Origin: CALFXN01 sp937957815
Lineage (GTDB): Bacteria > Synergistota > Synergistia > Synergistales > Aminobacteriaceae
Direction of reading: 5' to 3'
Length of the DNA stretch: 59,280 nt
Assembly (NCBI GenBank): GCA_036788195.1
Contig: DAIQNX010000019.1
Span: 1 to 59,280, forward strand
The translations under genes and the position numbers were made by a program. Positions 17,034-26,270 of the stretch are shown here, one piece after another (the first letter of the stretch is position 1; each line of letters begins with the position of its first letter). The notes below the pieces were generated by a model. The model had not been told where the DNA came from. It ran no database searches and was given only the letters and a program-made list of their open reading frames with translations.

Positions 17034-17612
17034 ATGGATGGGGTGACGATCAGGAGAAGCGGTCAACACCTGAAGATGCCGTGGAGGAATGGGCTCGGCG
17101 TGACCGAGGAAATCGCGATCGAACCGGAAGGAGCGTCGATGGCCGATCCGTTTCTCTGGCGGCTGAGTTCCGCAGTCGTCCGGGCGGACGGCCCCTTTTC
17201 GCTCTTTCCGGGGTACGACCGGACGCTCATCGTCGTCGACGGCGACGGAATGGCGCTCGATGTCGACGGCCGCGCGACGACGCTCGATGCGCTCGGCGAT
17301 CCGTTCGTTTTCCCGGGAGACGTCCCCGTTACGGGAACGCTCCGCGGCGGTCCGATCCGGGATTTCAACGTCATGGCGCTTCGCGCCCGAGTCTCGGCCC
17401 GGACGCGCGTCGTCCGGGCGTTTCCCGAAAACATTTCCGTTCTTCCGGAGACGACGACGGCCGTGATCTGCCTTCGGGGAGGTTGTTCCGTCGCCGGGCT
17501 CGCTTCGCTCGCCGCGCTCGACGCGCTGTTCGTGAGGAACCCCGCGGAGGTCGTTTCCGCGTTCCTCGAAGGCGACGGTGTAGCGGTCGTCGTCGAGATC
17601 GCCGTCCGGTAA
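17034..17612 (+). CDS. hutD: HutD/Ves-family protein
   Basis: 192 residues, with GGAGGGGCGGG before the ATG. The opening MPWRNGLGVTEEIAIEP and the following PFLWRLSSAVVRADGPFSLFPGYDRTL are the signature of the HutD/Ves cupin family, found in histidine-utilisation loci; its molecular role is still not fixed. Formiminoglutamate-handling enzymes are 9 kb downstream, consistent with histidine breakdown in this organism. It lies 19 bases after the response regulator, so the regulator and HutD are probably one transcript. Confidence 0.88.
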   Translation: MDGVTIRRSGQHLKMPWRNGLGVTEEIAIEPEGASMADPFLWRLSSAVVRADGPFSLFPGYDRTLIVVDGDGMALDVDGRATTLDALGDPFVFPGDVPVTGTLRGGPIRDFNVMALRARVSARTRVVRAFPENISVLPETTTAVICLRGGCSVAGLASLAALDALFVRNPAEVVSAFLEGDGVAVVVEIAVR

Positions 17613-17624
17613 TGCCCGGAATAT

Positions 17625-17900
17625 TTACAGGGTGACAGCCTTCCGCGGTTCGCGAAACAGGTGAAAGAGCCCCGAAAGATCGAACGCGCCCCGGCGCCGG
17701 AGGAGTTTTACGCGACCGTCCTTGACGGCGACGGTCAGGTGTCCCTCGCCGGGAGCCAGCTTTCGGTCGATCACGAGAATGTCCCGACTCCCGCCGAGCC
17801 GAAGGATCCCGGTATCTCCCCGTTCGAGCGCAACGGTTCTCCTGAGGACTTCGAGGCAGGCGCTTCCTGCCGATCCGACGTTTGTTTCGGCGTATGACAT
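17625..17900 (-). CDS. Small S24/UmuD-like protein lacking the visible Ser nucleophile
   Basis: 91 residues. The stretch DILVIDRKLAPGEGHLTVAV followed by KDGRVKLLRR resembles the beta-rich C-terminal core of LexA/UmuD (S24) peptidases, including the position of the general-base Lys. The G-x-S-M nucleophile block is absent, so self-cleavage is unlikely. GGGAGGG lies seven bases before the ATG and a near-consensus promoter is just upstream, so it is certainly expressed as a single gene. It could be a degenerate S24 domain or an unrelated small beta protein; I lean only mildly to the first. Confidence 0.6.
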   Translation of the reverse strand: MSYAETNVGSAGSACLEVLRRTVALERGDTGILRLGGSRDILVIDRKLAPGEGHLTVAVKDGRVKLLRRRGAFDLSGLFHLFREPRKAVTL

Positions 17901-17930
17901 CGCGTATCCCTCCCTTGGGAAAGCATACTT

Positions 17931-17959
17931 ATTGTAATGAAATGGAAGAGAGTTGTCAA
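17931..17959 (-). promoter_or_regulatory. Near-consensus promoter for the S24-like gene
   Basis: Minus strand TTGACA (17954-17959), 17-base spacer, TACAAT (17931-17936). The start codon lies about 25 bases after the expected transcription start. Confidence 0.82.
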
Positions 17960-17979
17960 CACGTATGTCTTCCGGCGCG

Positions 17980-20241
17980 TCACTCCCAGAGGACGACTCG
18001 GTTGCGTCCCTGTTCCTTGGCCTTGTAGAGCGCTCGATCGGCCCGGTCGATGAACTGTTCCATCGATATCGACGGGCGGACTTCGGACGCGACACCCGCG
18101 CTGATCGTGACCATGGGAGCGACGGAAGACGCGTCGTGCGGGATCAGCAGATTCTCGATCTTCCGACGGACGCGTTCCGCGAGCGAAAGAGCGCTGTCGG
18201 CGGCGATCCCCGGCAGGATGACGGCGAACTCCTCGCCGCCGTAGCGGCAGGGAAGATCCTCGGCCCTGCGGAACGTTTCCCGGAGCGCGGCGCCGATTTT
18301 CTTGAGACAGAGGTCGCCCTTGATGTGCCCGTAGCGGTCGTTGTACTGCTTGAAGAAGTCCACGTCGATCATCATGAGAGTGAGGGAGTCGCCTGTCCGT
18401 CGTGCCCGGCGGATTTCGCGTTCGAAGGTCGCGTTGAACCATCTCCTGTTGGCGAGCTTCGTGAGCGCGTCCTCCATGCTCGCCATCCGCAGCCTCCTGT
18501 TGACGATCTCCAGTTCGGATGTCCGCTCGACGACGCGGATCTCGAGACTCTCCTTGAGCTGGTGGAGCGATTCGATCGCGGTGTTCTGTTCGGTGACGTC
18601 GTTCATGCAGATCAGGATTCCCCGGTCCAGGATCGATGCCGTGCATTCGACGAAACGCAGCGTTCCGTCGGATGCACGGCGGATCGAGAAGCGTTTCGGG
18701 GAGATCCGTCGGTCCCCGATGGAAATATCCGTCCGGAGCGTCGGCGCGAATCCGTTCCAGAGTTCGGCGACCGTTCGCCGCGTATCGTCGTCGGGCAGTC
18801 CCAGTTCGATCCACTCGGAGAAATCCCGGATTTCGGAGAGTGTGTACCCTGTCAGCTCGACGAACCGTTCGTTCACGTCGAGCAGCGTTCCGTTCTCTCC
18901 GAGAAACGCCATGGCGACGGGAGCCTTGCTGAAGAGCGTACGGAAGCGCTCCTCGCTCTTCCGGAACTCCTCCTGTGCCCGGACGCGTTCGCCGATCTCC
19001 CGGCGAAGCTCGCGGTTCGCGGCCTCGAGTTCGGTGGTGCGCTCGAGGAGGGTTTCTCCGAGCGTCGCGGAACGGAAAATCTCCTCGCTGAGATATCCCA
19101 GAGCGCCGCGAACGATCTGGCGAAATCTGGAACGCGAGTATTCGACACCCTGCCATGGCGTCGGGGGGATCGGCCCGTCCGAGCTCCTGAGGACCACGAA
19201 TTCGCCGTCGGAGCCATATCGCCCGATGTGGCTCATCATCGACACGTGCCGGTTGGCTTCGATGCGCACGGGACCTCCTGGACCGTCGAACGTCACGCCG
19301 TCGAGAACGGAGGAGATCTCTCCGGGATCCAACGACTCCGCGCGTTCGCACGCCCGCGCCCAGAGGTGGACCTGGACGTATGCGGAGATCATTCTCGCGG
19401 TGCATGGGACGGAGCCGAACCGCGCGCGGAAGCGCGACAGGAATGCCCTGTTCGCGGACGTCCGGAGGCTCTCGAAGTAGGACCAGCACGCCATGTGCCC
19501 GGCCGCCGCGTCTCCGGCCGCACGCATTTCCGTTTCGGAAACGTCGAGGTGCATGACGGGGATCACGCGCGGGTCGATTCCGTGAGAGCGGCATCGGGTG
19601 ATGAAGTCGATGGTGTTGGGGACGTTCAGCGTGGAGATGACCGCATCGGGGGCGCATTCGAGCATTTCGCGGTAAACTGCGTCGGGGCAGGTCCCGACTC
19701 CGGACGGAAGGAGCTCCTCCCCCGCGACCTCCGCGCCACGCCGCTCGATCTCCGAACGGATCAGGATGTGCATCGTCCGGGGATACACAGAGTCCGATCC
19801 GATCAGGAAGAATCGGTTCCCCGCGTTTTCCGACAGCCAGTCGAGCGCCGGAATCATCTGCTGATTCGGGCAGCTCCCGGTGTAGACGATATTCGGAGAT
19901 TCCTCGAGCCCTTCGTTCTGGACGGGGTACCAGAGGATCCCTCCCGCGCCTTCGACGACCGGACGCACCGCCTTGCGCGCGGACGACGTCCAGCAGCCGA
20001 AGATCGTCCGGCACTCCGTACGCAGGATCCGTTTCGCGCATTCCGCGAATTTTTCCGGTCTGGAGGCTCCGTCGTAAATTTCGGGACGGATTTCCCGGCC
20101 GAGAACGCCGCCCTTCGCGTTGATTTCCTCGACGGCAAGCATCCCGGCGTACAGGAGAGGGCGTTCGCTGCATGCAAGAAAACCCGAGAAGGAGTGAAGA
20201 AACGCTGCGGCAATCGGGCCTGATCGGGAAGTGGACGTCAC
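17980..20241 (-). CDS. Soluble diguanylate cyclase with AmiC/UrtA-like ligand-binding, PAS and GGDEF domains
   Basis: 753 residues from GTG 20241, preferred because GAGGTGA lies at the right distance; an ATG 24 bases upstream has no ribosome-binding site. Residues 8-395 match the type-I periplasmic-binding fold of AmiC/UrtA (LHSFSGFLACSERPLLYAG, CWTSSARKAV, YPVQNEG, YTGSCPNQQ). A coiled coil (about 395-430), a PAS domain (432-552), a second coiled coil and a GGDEF domain (590-753) follow. GGEEF at 668-672 is the active-site variant, with an RAED inhibitory site at 659-662 spaced as in PleD. There is no signal peptide or membrane helix, so the binding domain should sense a cytoplasmic amide- or urea-like ligand and control c-di-GMP synthesis. 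Confidence 0.9.
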   Translation of the reverse strand: MTSTSRSGPIAAAFLHSFSGFLACSERPLLYAGMLAVEEINAKGGVLGREIRPEIYDGASRPEKFAECAKRILRTECRTIFGCWTSSARKAVRPVVEGAGGILWYPVQNEGLEESPNIVYTGSCPNQQMIPALDWLSENAGNRFFLIGSDSVYPRTMHILIRSEIERRGAEVAGEELLPSGVGTCPDAVYREMLECAPDAVISTLNVPNTIDFITRCRSHGIDPRVIPVMHLDVSETEMRAAGDAAAGHMACWSYFESLRTSANRAFLSRFRARFGSVPCTARMISAYVQVHLWARACERAESLDPGEISSVLDGVTFDGPGGPVRIEANRHVSMMSHIGRYGSDGEFVVLRSSDGPIPPTPWQGVEYSRSRFRQIVRGALGYLSEEIFRSATLGETLLERTTELEAANRELRREIGERVRAQEEFRKSEERFRTLFSKAPVAMAFLGENGTLLDVNERFVELTGYTLSEIRDFSEWIELGLPDDDTRRTVAELWNGFAPTLRTDISIGDRRISPKRFSIRRASDGTLRFVECTASILDRGILICMNDVTEQNTAIESLHQLKESLEIRVVERTSELEIVNRRLRMASMEDALTKLANRRWFNATFEREIRRARRTGDSLTLMMIDVDFFKQYNDRYGHIKGDLCLKKIGAALRETFRRAEDLPCRYGGEEFAVILPGIAADSALSLAERVRRKIENLLIPHDASSVAPMVTISAGVASEVRPSISMEQFIDRADRALYKAKEQGRNRVVLWE

Positions 20242-20421
20242 GAGCGGTTCACCTCGGTGTTTCATTTCATGAAAAAAACAGGCCAAAAATCCCGTCAGAT
20301 AAAACTTCTTTATGATACCCGAAGATGCGGAAAATGCGAGAGATCGTTTCGCGATGCGCAATGTTTCGCCTCTGCTATAATCCGGGCGGATGCACCAAAA
20401 CGGAGGAGGTGACACCGAATC

Positions 20422-20634
20422 ATGTCCAAAGCGAAGGAGCTCATCGCGAAGATCGAGAGCGTCGCGGCCGATCCCAAGGCGACGCCCGGCGCGATCGATG
20501 CGGCACTCAACGAGATGGTGACGCTGCTGAACAGGGAACCCGACGCGTGGGATCTGTGCACCGACAGGGTGCGTTTCCTTCTGAACGAACGCTTCTGCTA
20601 CACGGGACCGTCCGCCTTCGGCGGATACCGCTGA
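20422..20634 (+). CDS. Small hypothetical protein
   Basis: 70 residues with an excellent ribosome-binding site (AGGAGGTGAC) and a TATAAT box at 20376-20381 upstream. The product is helical and acidic/basic mixed (SKAKELIAKIESVAADPKA) with a conserved-looking tail RFLLNERFCYTGPSAFGGYR. No family recognised. It is followed by its own terminator, so it is a free-standing small gene, unrelated in direction to the cyclase upstream. Confidence 0.75.
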   Translation: MSKAKELIAKIESVAADPKATPGAIDAALNEMVTLLNREPDAWDLCTDRVRFLLNERFCYTGPSAFGGYR

Positions 20635-20651
20635 ATCGACGATCCCCCCAG

Positions 20652-20676
20652 GAGCCCCCGGCAGGGGGCTCTCTTT
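20652..20676 (+). terminator. Intrinsic terminator of the 70-residue protein gene
   Basis: GAGCCCCC (20652-20659) pairs with GGGGGCTC (20664-20671) around GGCA, followed by TCTTT. Confidence 0.8.
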
Positions 20677-20812
20677 CTGCGGGAGCTGCCGCGCCCGGGT
20701 CTTTCCTTTCTTCCGTCCCGTCGCGTTTCATGGCGCAGTCCATGTCCGAAGGAACGTGCAGAGGGGGTACGGCGCGTCGAACCCACCGGTGGAGGAGGCC
20801 GGAAGAGAACCG

Positions 20813-22018
20813 ATGAAAGACGACGTTCATTCGTTCGCTCCGTTCGCGGCGATCCTGCTCGAAGGCGGGAACGTCGCGGAATTCCTCGATTTCTTCCGGT
20901 GCGCGACCGGTCTCGATCTGGCCTTTCACGACACGCTGAACCGCAAGCTCTGGGTCAGCGCGCAGTCCGAGAGCTTTCGCGAGGCGACGAAGATCTATCC
21001 TCTCCGGGAAGTTCTTCGTCTCTACCGGACGATGGAAATCCGGATCGGGGATCTCTCCGCCGGAATTCTCGTGCTGAACGTCCCGAACGACGGAAGGGAC
21101 CGCGTCGGAAACATCCCGGGGCGTCTGCTTGAAAATCTCCGCATCGCCCTGACGCTCCATACGGAGCGTCTCCTGAGCCGCAGACAGACGGAGCTCGGAC
21201 AGCGCGACGAATTCCTTCTCGATCTGCTCAACGGGCGCGTACCGGACGCGGAGAAGGCCCTCGAAAAGGCCCGGTCTTTCGGATGGGATCTCGGAGGGAC
21301 GATCTTCGTCGTCATCGTCCGTGTTTCCGACGGGCGGGGGAAGAGCGCCGATCCGCTGAGCGTTCAGGCGGTAGTACAGCTGACCCGCGCCCGCCTGAAA
21401 GCCTTTTTCCCGAGAACCGTCTATACCGTGACGACGCAATGTCTCGTCTTCATCGTTCCCCTTTCTTCGGAAGATTCCCCGGGAGGCCGTGTCCGTGAGA
21501 ACATATCGTCGTTCGCCGCGTCCCTCGGGGACGAGTTCTCCAGGGAATTCGGCCTCTCGGTATCGGTCGCGGCGGGAGGTCGTGCGCGAGACGTGACGGA
21601 GGTCTCCCGGAGCCACGGGGAGGCGCTGTACGCGGCCGCGGTCCAATCCGCCGTCTTTCCGGGCGAAAGAGCGATCTTCTGGGATTCCCTCGGAGAATAC
21701 CGCCTGCTGTCGCTGATGTCGCGGACTCCCGAGGCCGGACGCCTGTGCGCCGACCTTCTCGGACCGCTGCTCGACGACATGGTCTCCTCCGCCTCCGATC
21801 TTCTCGAAACGCTCCGGATGCTGGACGCGTGTAACTGGAACGTCAGGGCCGTCTCGGAGAAGATGTGCTTCCACTACAACACGATCAAGTATCGTTACGC
21901 CCGCCTCCGCGAAATCCTCGGAATCGACCCCGATGACGCGGCTTCGAGGTTCCGCGTCGGTCTCGCCCTTCGCCTGCTCGACCTCATCCCCGAAAAGGAT
22001 GGTTTTGTCAACAAGTGA
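20813..22018 (+). CDS. PucR/CdaR-type transcriptional regulator
   Basis: 401 residues. The middle part has the GGDEF-like fold typical of PucR proteins, and the C-terminus carries the PucR HTH: LDACNWNVRAVSEKMCFHYN followed by TIKYRYARLREILG. PucR/CdaR proteins activate nearby catabolic operons in response to metabolites. The ATG at 20813 is chosen because it begins the conserved protein and follows GGAAGAGA; an upstream in-frame ATG at 20756 is possible. The M20 peptidase / TRAP / formiminotransferase unit directly downstream is the obvious target. Confidence 0.85.
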   Translation: MKDDVHSFAPFAAILLEGGNVAEFLDFFRCATGLDLAFHDTLNRKLWVSAQSESFREATKIYPLREVLRLYRTMEIRIGDLSAGILVLNVPNDGRDRVGNIPGRLLENLRIALTLHTERLLSRRQTELGQRDEFLLDLLNGRVPDAEKALEKARSFGWDLGGTIFVVIVRVSDGRGKSADPLSVQAVVQLTRARLKAFFPRTVYTVTTQCLVFIVPLSSEDSPGGRVRENISSFAASLGDEFSREFGLSVSVAAGGRARDVTEVSRSHGEALYAAAVQSAVFPGERAIFWDSLGEYRLLSLMSRTPEAGRLCADLLGPLLDDMVSSASDLLETLRMLDACNWNVRAVSEKMCFHYNTIKYRYARLREILGIDPDDAASRFRVGLALRLLDLIPEKDGFVNK

Positions 22019-22023
22019 CAAAA
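22003..22023. promoter_or_regulatory. Perfect 8-bp inverted repeat, possible operator
   Basis: TTTTGTCA and TGACAAAA flank ACAAG, overlapping the pucR-type stop codon and lying about 80 bases before the M20 gene. The AT-rich stem is poor as a terminator, so a protein-binding site for the downstream operon is the better reading. Confidence 0.4.
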
Positions 22024-22104
22024 AGCCGGAACGTGATTCTCACGCCATGACGATGCCCCTCCGAGCGGAAACGGGTACCCTGAGAACGCAAAGGAGGGGT
22101 ATTC

Positions 22105-23253
22105 GTGGAACGGACGGAGATACGCACGGCGGCCGAGATCCTGAAACAGCTCATCCGGATACGGACGGTCCAGCCCGAGGGAGACGAGCGCGACGCGGCT
22201 GTCTACATCGCGTCGCTTTTCCCGGAGGAACGGGCCGAAAAGCGATTCATCGGGCATGAGGGGAACCGCGCGAGCCTGGTCCTGACCTTTCGCGGACGAA
22301 GACCCGGAAGTTCGGTCGCCGTCACGGGACATATGGACACCATCACGATCGGGGACGCGGCGCTCTGGACCCGTTCGCCGTTCGGCGCAGAGGAGTCGGA
22401 CGGATGCGTCTTCGGGCGCGGCGCCTCCGACATGAAGGGCGGCCTGACGTCGATGATCCTCGCGGCGCGTCGGATGCTCGATCGCTGTGTCCGGACGGAA
22501 AATACGGTTCACTTCTGCTTCACGGCCGACGAAGAGGTCGGCGGCACGGGAGCGAAGGCCCTGGTCGGCGGCGGATATCTGGCGGGAGTCGAGGAGCTCG
22601 TCGTCGTCAAACCCACCGGAGAGAAGATCGGCCTCGCCGAAAAAGGGGCGATCTGGCTGCGCGTGCGCGTTCAGGGCAGAAGTTCGCACGCCGCCATGCC
22701 CGAATCGGGGATCAACGCCCTCGGGATTTTCTCCTCCTTTGCGGACCGGATCAGGGCGCTTCTCGGAACCGAAAGGAAACACGAACTCCTCGGCCGCTCT
22801 TCCTGCACGATTACGACGCTGCGGGGCGGAGATATGCCGAATGTCGTCCCCGAGTGCTGCGAGGGGACGATCGACATCAGGACGCTTCCGAGCGTCGATC
22901 ACGACACCCTTCTGACCGGCGTTTCGGCGCTCGCGAGAGGCGTCGAGCGGGAAAAACCAGGACTCAGGATCTCCATCGAGGTCACGAACAACCGTCCTCC
23001 GATCGGAATGGACGAGAACGCCCCGCTCGTACAGTCCTTCAGATCGATCTATGCCGCACGCTCCCTCGCGTGGAAGACGTGCGGAGTCCATTACTTCACG
23101 GACGCCTCGATTCTCGTCCCGGCTCTCGGCGTCCCGTTCGTGATGCTCGGTCCCGGAGACGAGGGTTTCTTCCATCAGCCCGACGAGTATGTCCGTCCCG
23201 AGAGCGTCGTCCGTATCGCGGACGTCCTCTCGGAATATCTTGCGACGCGGTAA
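22105..23253 (+). CDS. M20-family metallopeptidase (ArgE/DapE/acylase type)
   Basis: 382 residues from GTG with GGAGGGG upstream. Metal ligands are visible in order: TGHMDT, GRGASDMKGG, the catalytic DEEVGGTGAK, a ligand region near VVVKPTGE, and a final GFFHQPDEYV with the His ligand. The dimerisation domain lies between (SSHAAMPESGINAL). Family members remove acyl, carboxyl or amino-acid groups from amides in the cytoplasm. Position at the head of a TRAP/formiminotransferase unit suggests it deacylates the imported compound. The DctQ gene starts 15 bases after its stop. Confidence 0.9.
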   Translation: MERTEIRTAAEILKQLIRIRTVQPEGDERDAAVYIASLFPEERAEKRFIGHEGNRASLVLTFRGRRPGSSVAVTGHMDTITIGDAALWTRSPFGAEESDGCVFGRGASDMKGGLTSMILAARRMLDRCVRTENTVHFCFTADEEVGGTGAKALVGGGYLAGVEELVVVKPTGEKIGLAEKGAIWLRVRVQGRSSHAAMPESGINALGIFSSFADRIRALLGTERKHELLGRSSCTITTLRGGDMPNVVPECCEGTIDIRTLPSVDHDTLLTGVSALARGVEREKPGLRISIEVTNNRPPIGMDENAPLVQSFRSIYAARSLAWKTCGVHYFTDASILVPALGVPFVMLGPGDEGFFHQPDEYVRPESVVRIADVLSEYLATR

Positions 23254-23268
23254 GGGAGTGCGATTCGA

Positions 23269-23808
23269 ATGCATGTGATAGACGCGGTGAACCTGGCGGC
23301 GGAGAAATTCGAGCGCTTCGTCGTTTCCTTCAGCATCATCCTGATGGCGCTCGTCGCCATCGCGAACGTCATCGGCCGGAACCTCTTCCAGCACAGCTTC
23401 TCCTGGGCCGAGGAGGTGACCCAGTTCGCGATCGTATGGGTGACGTTCATAGGCACGAGCTACGCGGCGCGCAAGGGAGCGCACATCCGGATGACGGCGC
23501 TGTTCGACGCGCTCGGGCCGCGCGGCAGGAAGGGACTCATGCTCGTCATCTCGGCCGGAACGGCCGCGCTGATGTTCTATCTCGCGTGGTACGGCGGCGT
23601 CTACACGATGAAACTCGTCGAAACGCAGCGCCATACGCTCGGACTCCAGATCCCGCTGTATCTCGTCATCCTGTGGGTTCCGGTGGGATTCGTGATGACG
23701 GGGCTCCAGTACGTCGCGACGTTCATCCGCAATCTGCGGGAACACGAGGTCTACATCTCCCCGACGCTCGCCGACGGGCAGGAAACCTCGGAATCCTACG
23801 AAGTCTAG
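23269..23808 (+). CDS. dctQ: TRAP transporter small permease DctQ
   Basis: 179 residues with four predicted membrane helices. The family stretch FSWAEEVTQFAIVWVTFIG and the RKGAHIRM segment identify DctQ. It forms the membrane complex with the DctM protein encoded 13 bases downstream. AAGGGAG precedes the ATG. Substrate specificity comes from the binding protein rather than from this subunit. Confidence 0.92.
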   Translation: MHVIDAVNLAAEKFERFVVSFSIILMALVAIANVIGRNLFQHSFSWAEEVTQFAIVWVTFIGTSYAARKGAHIRMTALFDALGPRGRKGLMLVISAGTAALMFYLAWYGGVYTMKLVETQRHTLGLQIPLYLVILWVPVGFVMTGLQYVATFIRNLREHEVYISPTLADGQETSESYEV

Positions 23809-23821
23809 GGGGAGGGGCCCG

Positions 23822-25096
23822 ATGTTTCTTCTGATGATGGGAATCATGATGTTCCTGCTGCTCCTCGGGTTCCCGATGATGGTGCCGCTTGCGGTCGGCG
23901 CGTTCGTGACGGTCGGCGTGTATTTTCAGGGAGTGAATCCCTCGATGCTCGTACAGCAGATCATCGGCGGAGTCCAGTCGGTGTCGCTCATCGCGGTCCC
24001 GATGTTCATCTTCGCGGCCGACCTGATGACGTCGGGCGAAATAGCGGAACGACTTCTCGGCGTCGTCGTCAAATTCGTCGGGCACAAACGCGGAGGTCTT
24101 CCGATCGCCGCGACGACCGCGTGCACGCTTTTCGGCGCGGTCTCCGGTTCGACGCAGGCGACGGTCGTCGCGATCGGCGGACCGATGAGACCCCTGCTTC
24201 TCGACGCGGGATATTCTCCGTCCTTCTCGACGGCACTCATCATAAATGCCGCGGAAATCGCGCTGCTGATTCCGCCGAGCGTCTACATGATCGTCTACGG
24301 CGTCGTCGGCGGCTGTTCGATCGGCGAACTCTTCATCGCGGGCGTCGGACCGGGGCTCCTGATGTGGCTGTTCTTCTGCGTCTACTGCTATCTCGTCTCC
24401 GGCGAGGGGCACAGTATGCCGAAGGCCCCATGGCGCGAACGGATGATTGCCCTCAGGCGGGCGTTCCTGAGCTTTTCGTTCCCCGTCATCATCTTCGGGG
24501 GCATCTATTCCGGGATTTTCAGCCCTACGGAAGCGGCCGCGATCTCGGTGCTGTACGCGTTCATCCTCGAATACTTCATCTATCGCTCGATCACGCTCCG
24601 CGATGTCCCGCGCATCGCGCTGCGGACCGGCGTCGTGACGGCGATCGTGTTCATTCTCATCGCGATGGGACAGGCGTTTTCGTGGACGGTCTCGTTCGCG
24701 CGGATCCCGAACCTCATCCTTCCGCCGCTTCTGGGCGACGCGCCGTCGGTCGCGCGGATCCTGACGATTCTGTCGCTCGCGTACTTCCTCGGATGCATGT
24801 TCGTCGATCCCGTCGTCGTCATCATGATCCTGACGCCGATCTTCAAGCCGGCGATCGTCGCTTCGGGGCTCGACAACGTGCTTGTCGGAACGATCGTGAC
24901 GTTGCAGGCGGCCATCGGATCCTCGACGCCGCCGTTCGGATGCAACATCTTCACGGCGATAGCCATCTTCAAGCAGAAATACATCGACGTCGTCCGGGGC
25001 GTGTTCCCGTTCATCGCGATGCTGGTCGCGGTATCGGCGCTGCTGATCATGTTCCCGCAGATCGCGCTCTTCCTGCGCGACATGGCCGTACGCTGA
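23822..25096 (+). CDS. dctM: TRAP transporter large permease DctM
   Basis: 424 residues, about 12 hydrophobic segments. The N-terminal FLLLLGFPMMVPLAVGAF, the ATTACTLFGAVSGSTQATVV segment and the FSPTEAAAISVLYAF block are the DctM hallmarks. It is the ion-coupled channel of the transporter. AGGGGGAGGGG lies before the ATG. The binding-protein gene follows 110 bases later on the same strand. Confidence 0.93.
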   Translation: MFLLMMGIMMFLLLLGFPMMVPLAVGAFVTVGVYFQGVNPSMLVQQIIGGVQSVSLIAVPMFIFAADLMTSGEIAERLLGVVVKFVGHKRGGLPIAATTACTLFGAVSGSTQATVVAIGGPMRPLLLDAGYSPSFSTALIINAAEIALLIPPSVYMIVYGVVGGCSIGELFIAGVGPGLLMWLFFCVYCYLVSGEGHSMPKAPWRERMIALRRAFLSFSFPVIIFGGIYSGIFSPTEAAAISVLYAFILEYFIYRSITLRDVPRIALRTGVVTAIVFILIAMGQAFSWTVSFARIPNLILPPLLGDAPSVARILTILSLAYFLGCMFVDPVVVIMILTPIFKPAIVASGLDNVLVGTIVTLQAAIGSSTPPFGCNIFTAIAIFKQKYIDVVRGVFPFIAMLVAVSALLIMFPQIALFLRDMAVR

Positions 25097-25206
25097 GTCG
25101 CCCGGGGGGTGTTGCCGAAGGAAACGAAAGGATCTGTCCCCGAAAGGCGTGTTCCATGAAGGCCGGAATCCGGCGAAGGTTCCGAAATCGAAAGGGAGGG
25201 GTAGCA

Positions 25207-26253
25207 GTGAAGCGCAAGTGGATGTCCTGCATAGCTGTGACGGTTCTTCTGATGATGGCGGTATCGAACGTGGCGATCGCGGCTCCGAAATACCAGTGGA
25301 GGATCGCGAGCGAGGAAATCGCGGGCAGCGTCGCCGACATGTACGCCCATGAATTCGCGCGCCTCCTCAAGGAGAAATCGAAAGGCGCGATCCAGCTCGA
25401 CGTGTATCCGTCCGGGACGCTCGGATCTCCGACCGAGATGTTCGAACTGACGCTGAACGGTGCGGTCGAATTCTGCCTCACCGGACCCGGCCAGTCCGGT
25501 TCCATCGTTCCGGAAAACCAGCTCTTCGGACTGCACTTCCTGTTCAGCGACAACCAGAAGGTCAACGACACATTCCTCGCGACGAGCAAGGCGCTGAACC
25601 AGGAACTCAACGCAATATACGAAAAGAAGGGGCTCTCGGTCCTCGCCTATTTCAATGAAGGCGCGATGTACTGGACCGCGAACAAACCCATCCGCAAGCC
25701 CGACGACTTCAAGGGAGTGAAGTTCCGGGTCATGCCCTCCGAACTTCTCGTCGCGGCATACAAGGCCTACGGCGCGAACCCCACGCCGCTTTCGTTCAAC
25801 GAACTCTACAGCGCCCTCCAGCTCAGGACCGTCGAGGGGCAGGAGAACGCGCCGTATATCGTTCAGGAAATGAAGTTCATGGAAGTCCAGAAGTGTCTGA
25901 TCGCGTCCCGCCACAACATCTACGTCATGCAGAATCTCGCGAATCTCCAGTTCCTCAAGGGCCTTCCCGAGGACATCCGGAAGATCGTCCTCGAAAGCGT
26001 CGAGGAGCTTCGCCCCTATATCCTGAAGGTTCAGGACGACCTCAACACGAAGCGTCTCGAAATGATGGTCAAGGAATTCAAGCCCGGGCAGGAGCTCGTC
26101 GAACTGACCGCCGAAGAGCGCGCCGCGTTCCGCGAGATCGCCAAGAAGGCCGACGAGACGTACTTCCAGCTTTCGAGGAACCCGGAATTCGCGAAGAAGC
26201 TGCTCGCACAGTTCCGCGAGGAGATGGCCTCAGTCGAAGCGTCGATGAAATAA
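25207..26253 (+). CDS. dctP: TRAP transporter solute-binding protein DctP
   Basis: 348 residues from GTG with GGGAGGGG upstream. Signal peptide (MSCIAVTVLLMMAVSNVAIA) then the DctP fold: WRIASEEIAGSVADMYAHEF, YPSGTLGS, and the substrate-Arg block FKGVKFRVMPSELLVAAYKA with GANPTPLSFNELYSALQ. The conserved Arg in that block usually holds the carboxylate of the ligand. An ATG at 25156 gives a longer N-end but a weaker site. Its neighbours suggest an amino-acid-derived carboxylate such as an N-substituted glutamate; this is inference. Confidence 0.92.
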   Translation: MKRKWMSCIAVTVLLMMAVSNVAIAAPKYQWRIASEEIAGSVADMYAHEFARLLKEKSKGAIQLDVYPSGTLGSPTEMFELTLNGAVEFCLTGPGQSGSIVPENQLFGLHFLFSDNQKVNDTFLATSKALNQELNAIYEKKGLSVLAYFNEGAMYWTANKPIRKPDDFKGVKFRVMPSELLVAAYKAYGANPTPLSFNELYSALQLRTVEGQENAPYIVQEMKFMEVQKCLIASRHNIYVMQNLANLQFLKGLPEDIRKIVLESVEELRPYILKVQDDLNTKRLEMMVKEFKPGQELVELTAEERAAFREIAKKADETYFQLSRNPEFAKKLLAQFREEMASVEASMK

Positions 26254-26270
26254 CCCGAGGGCGGATTCGC

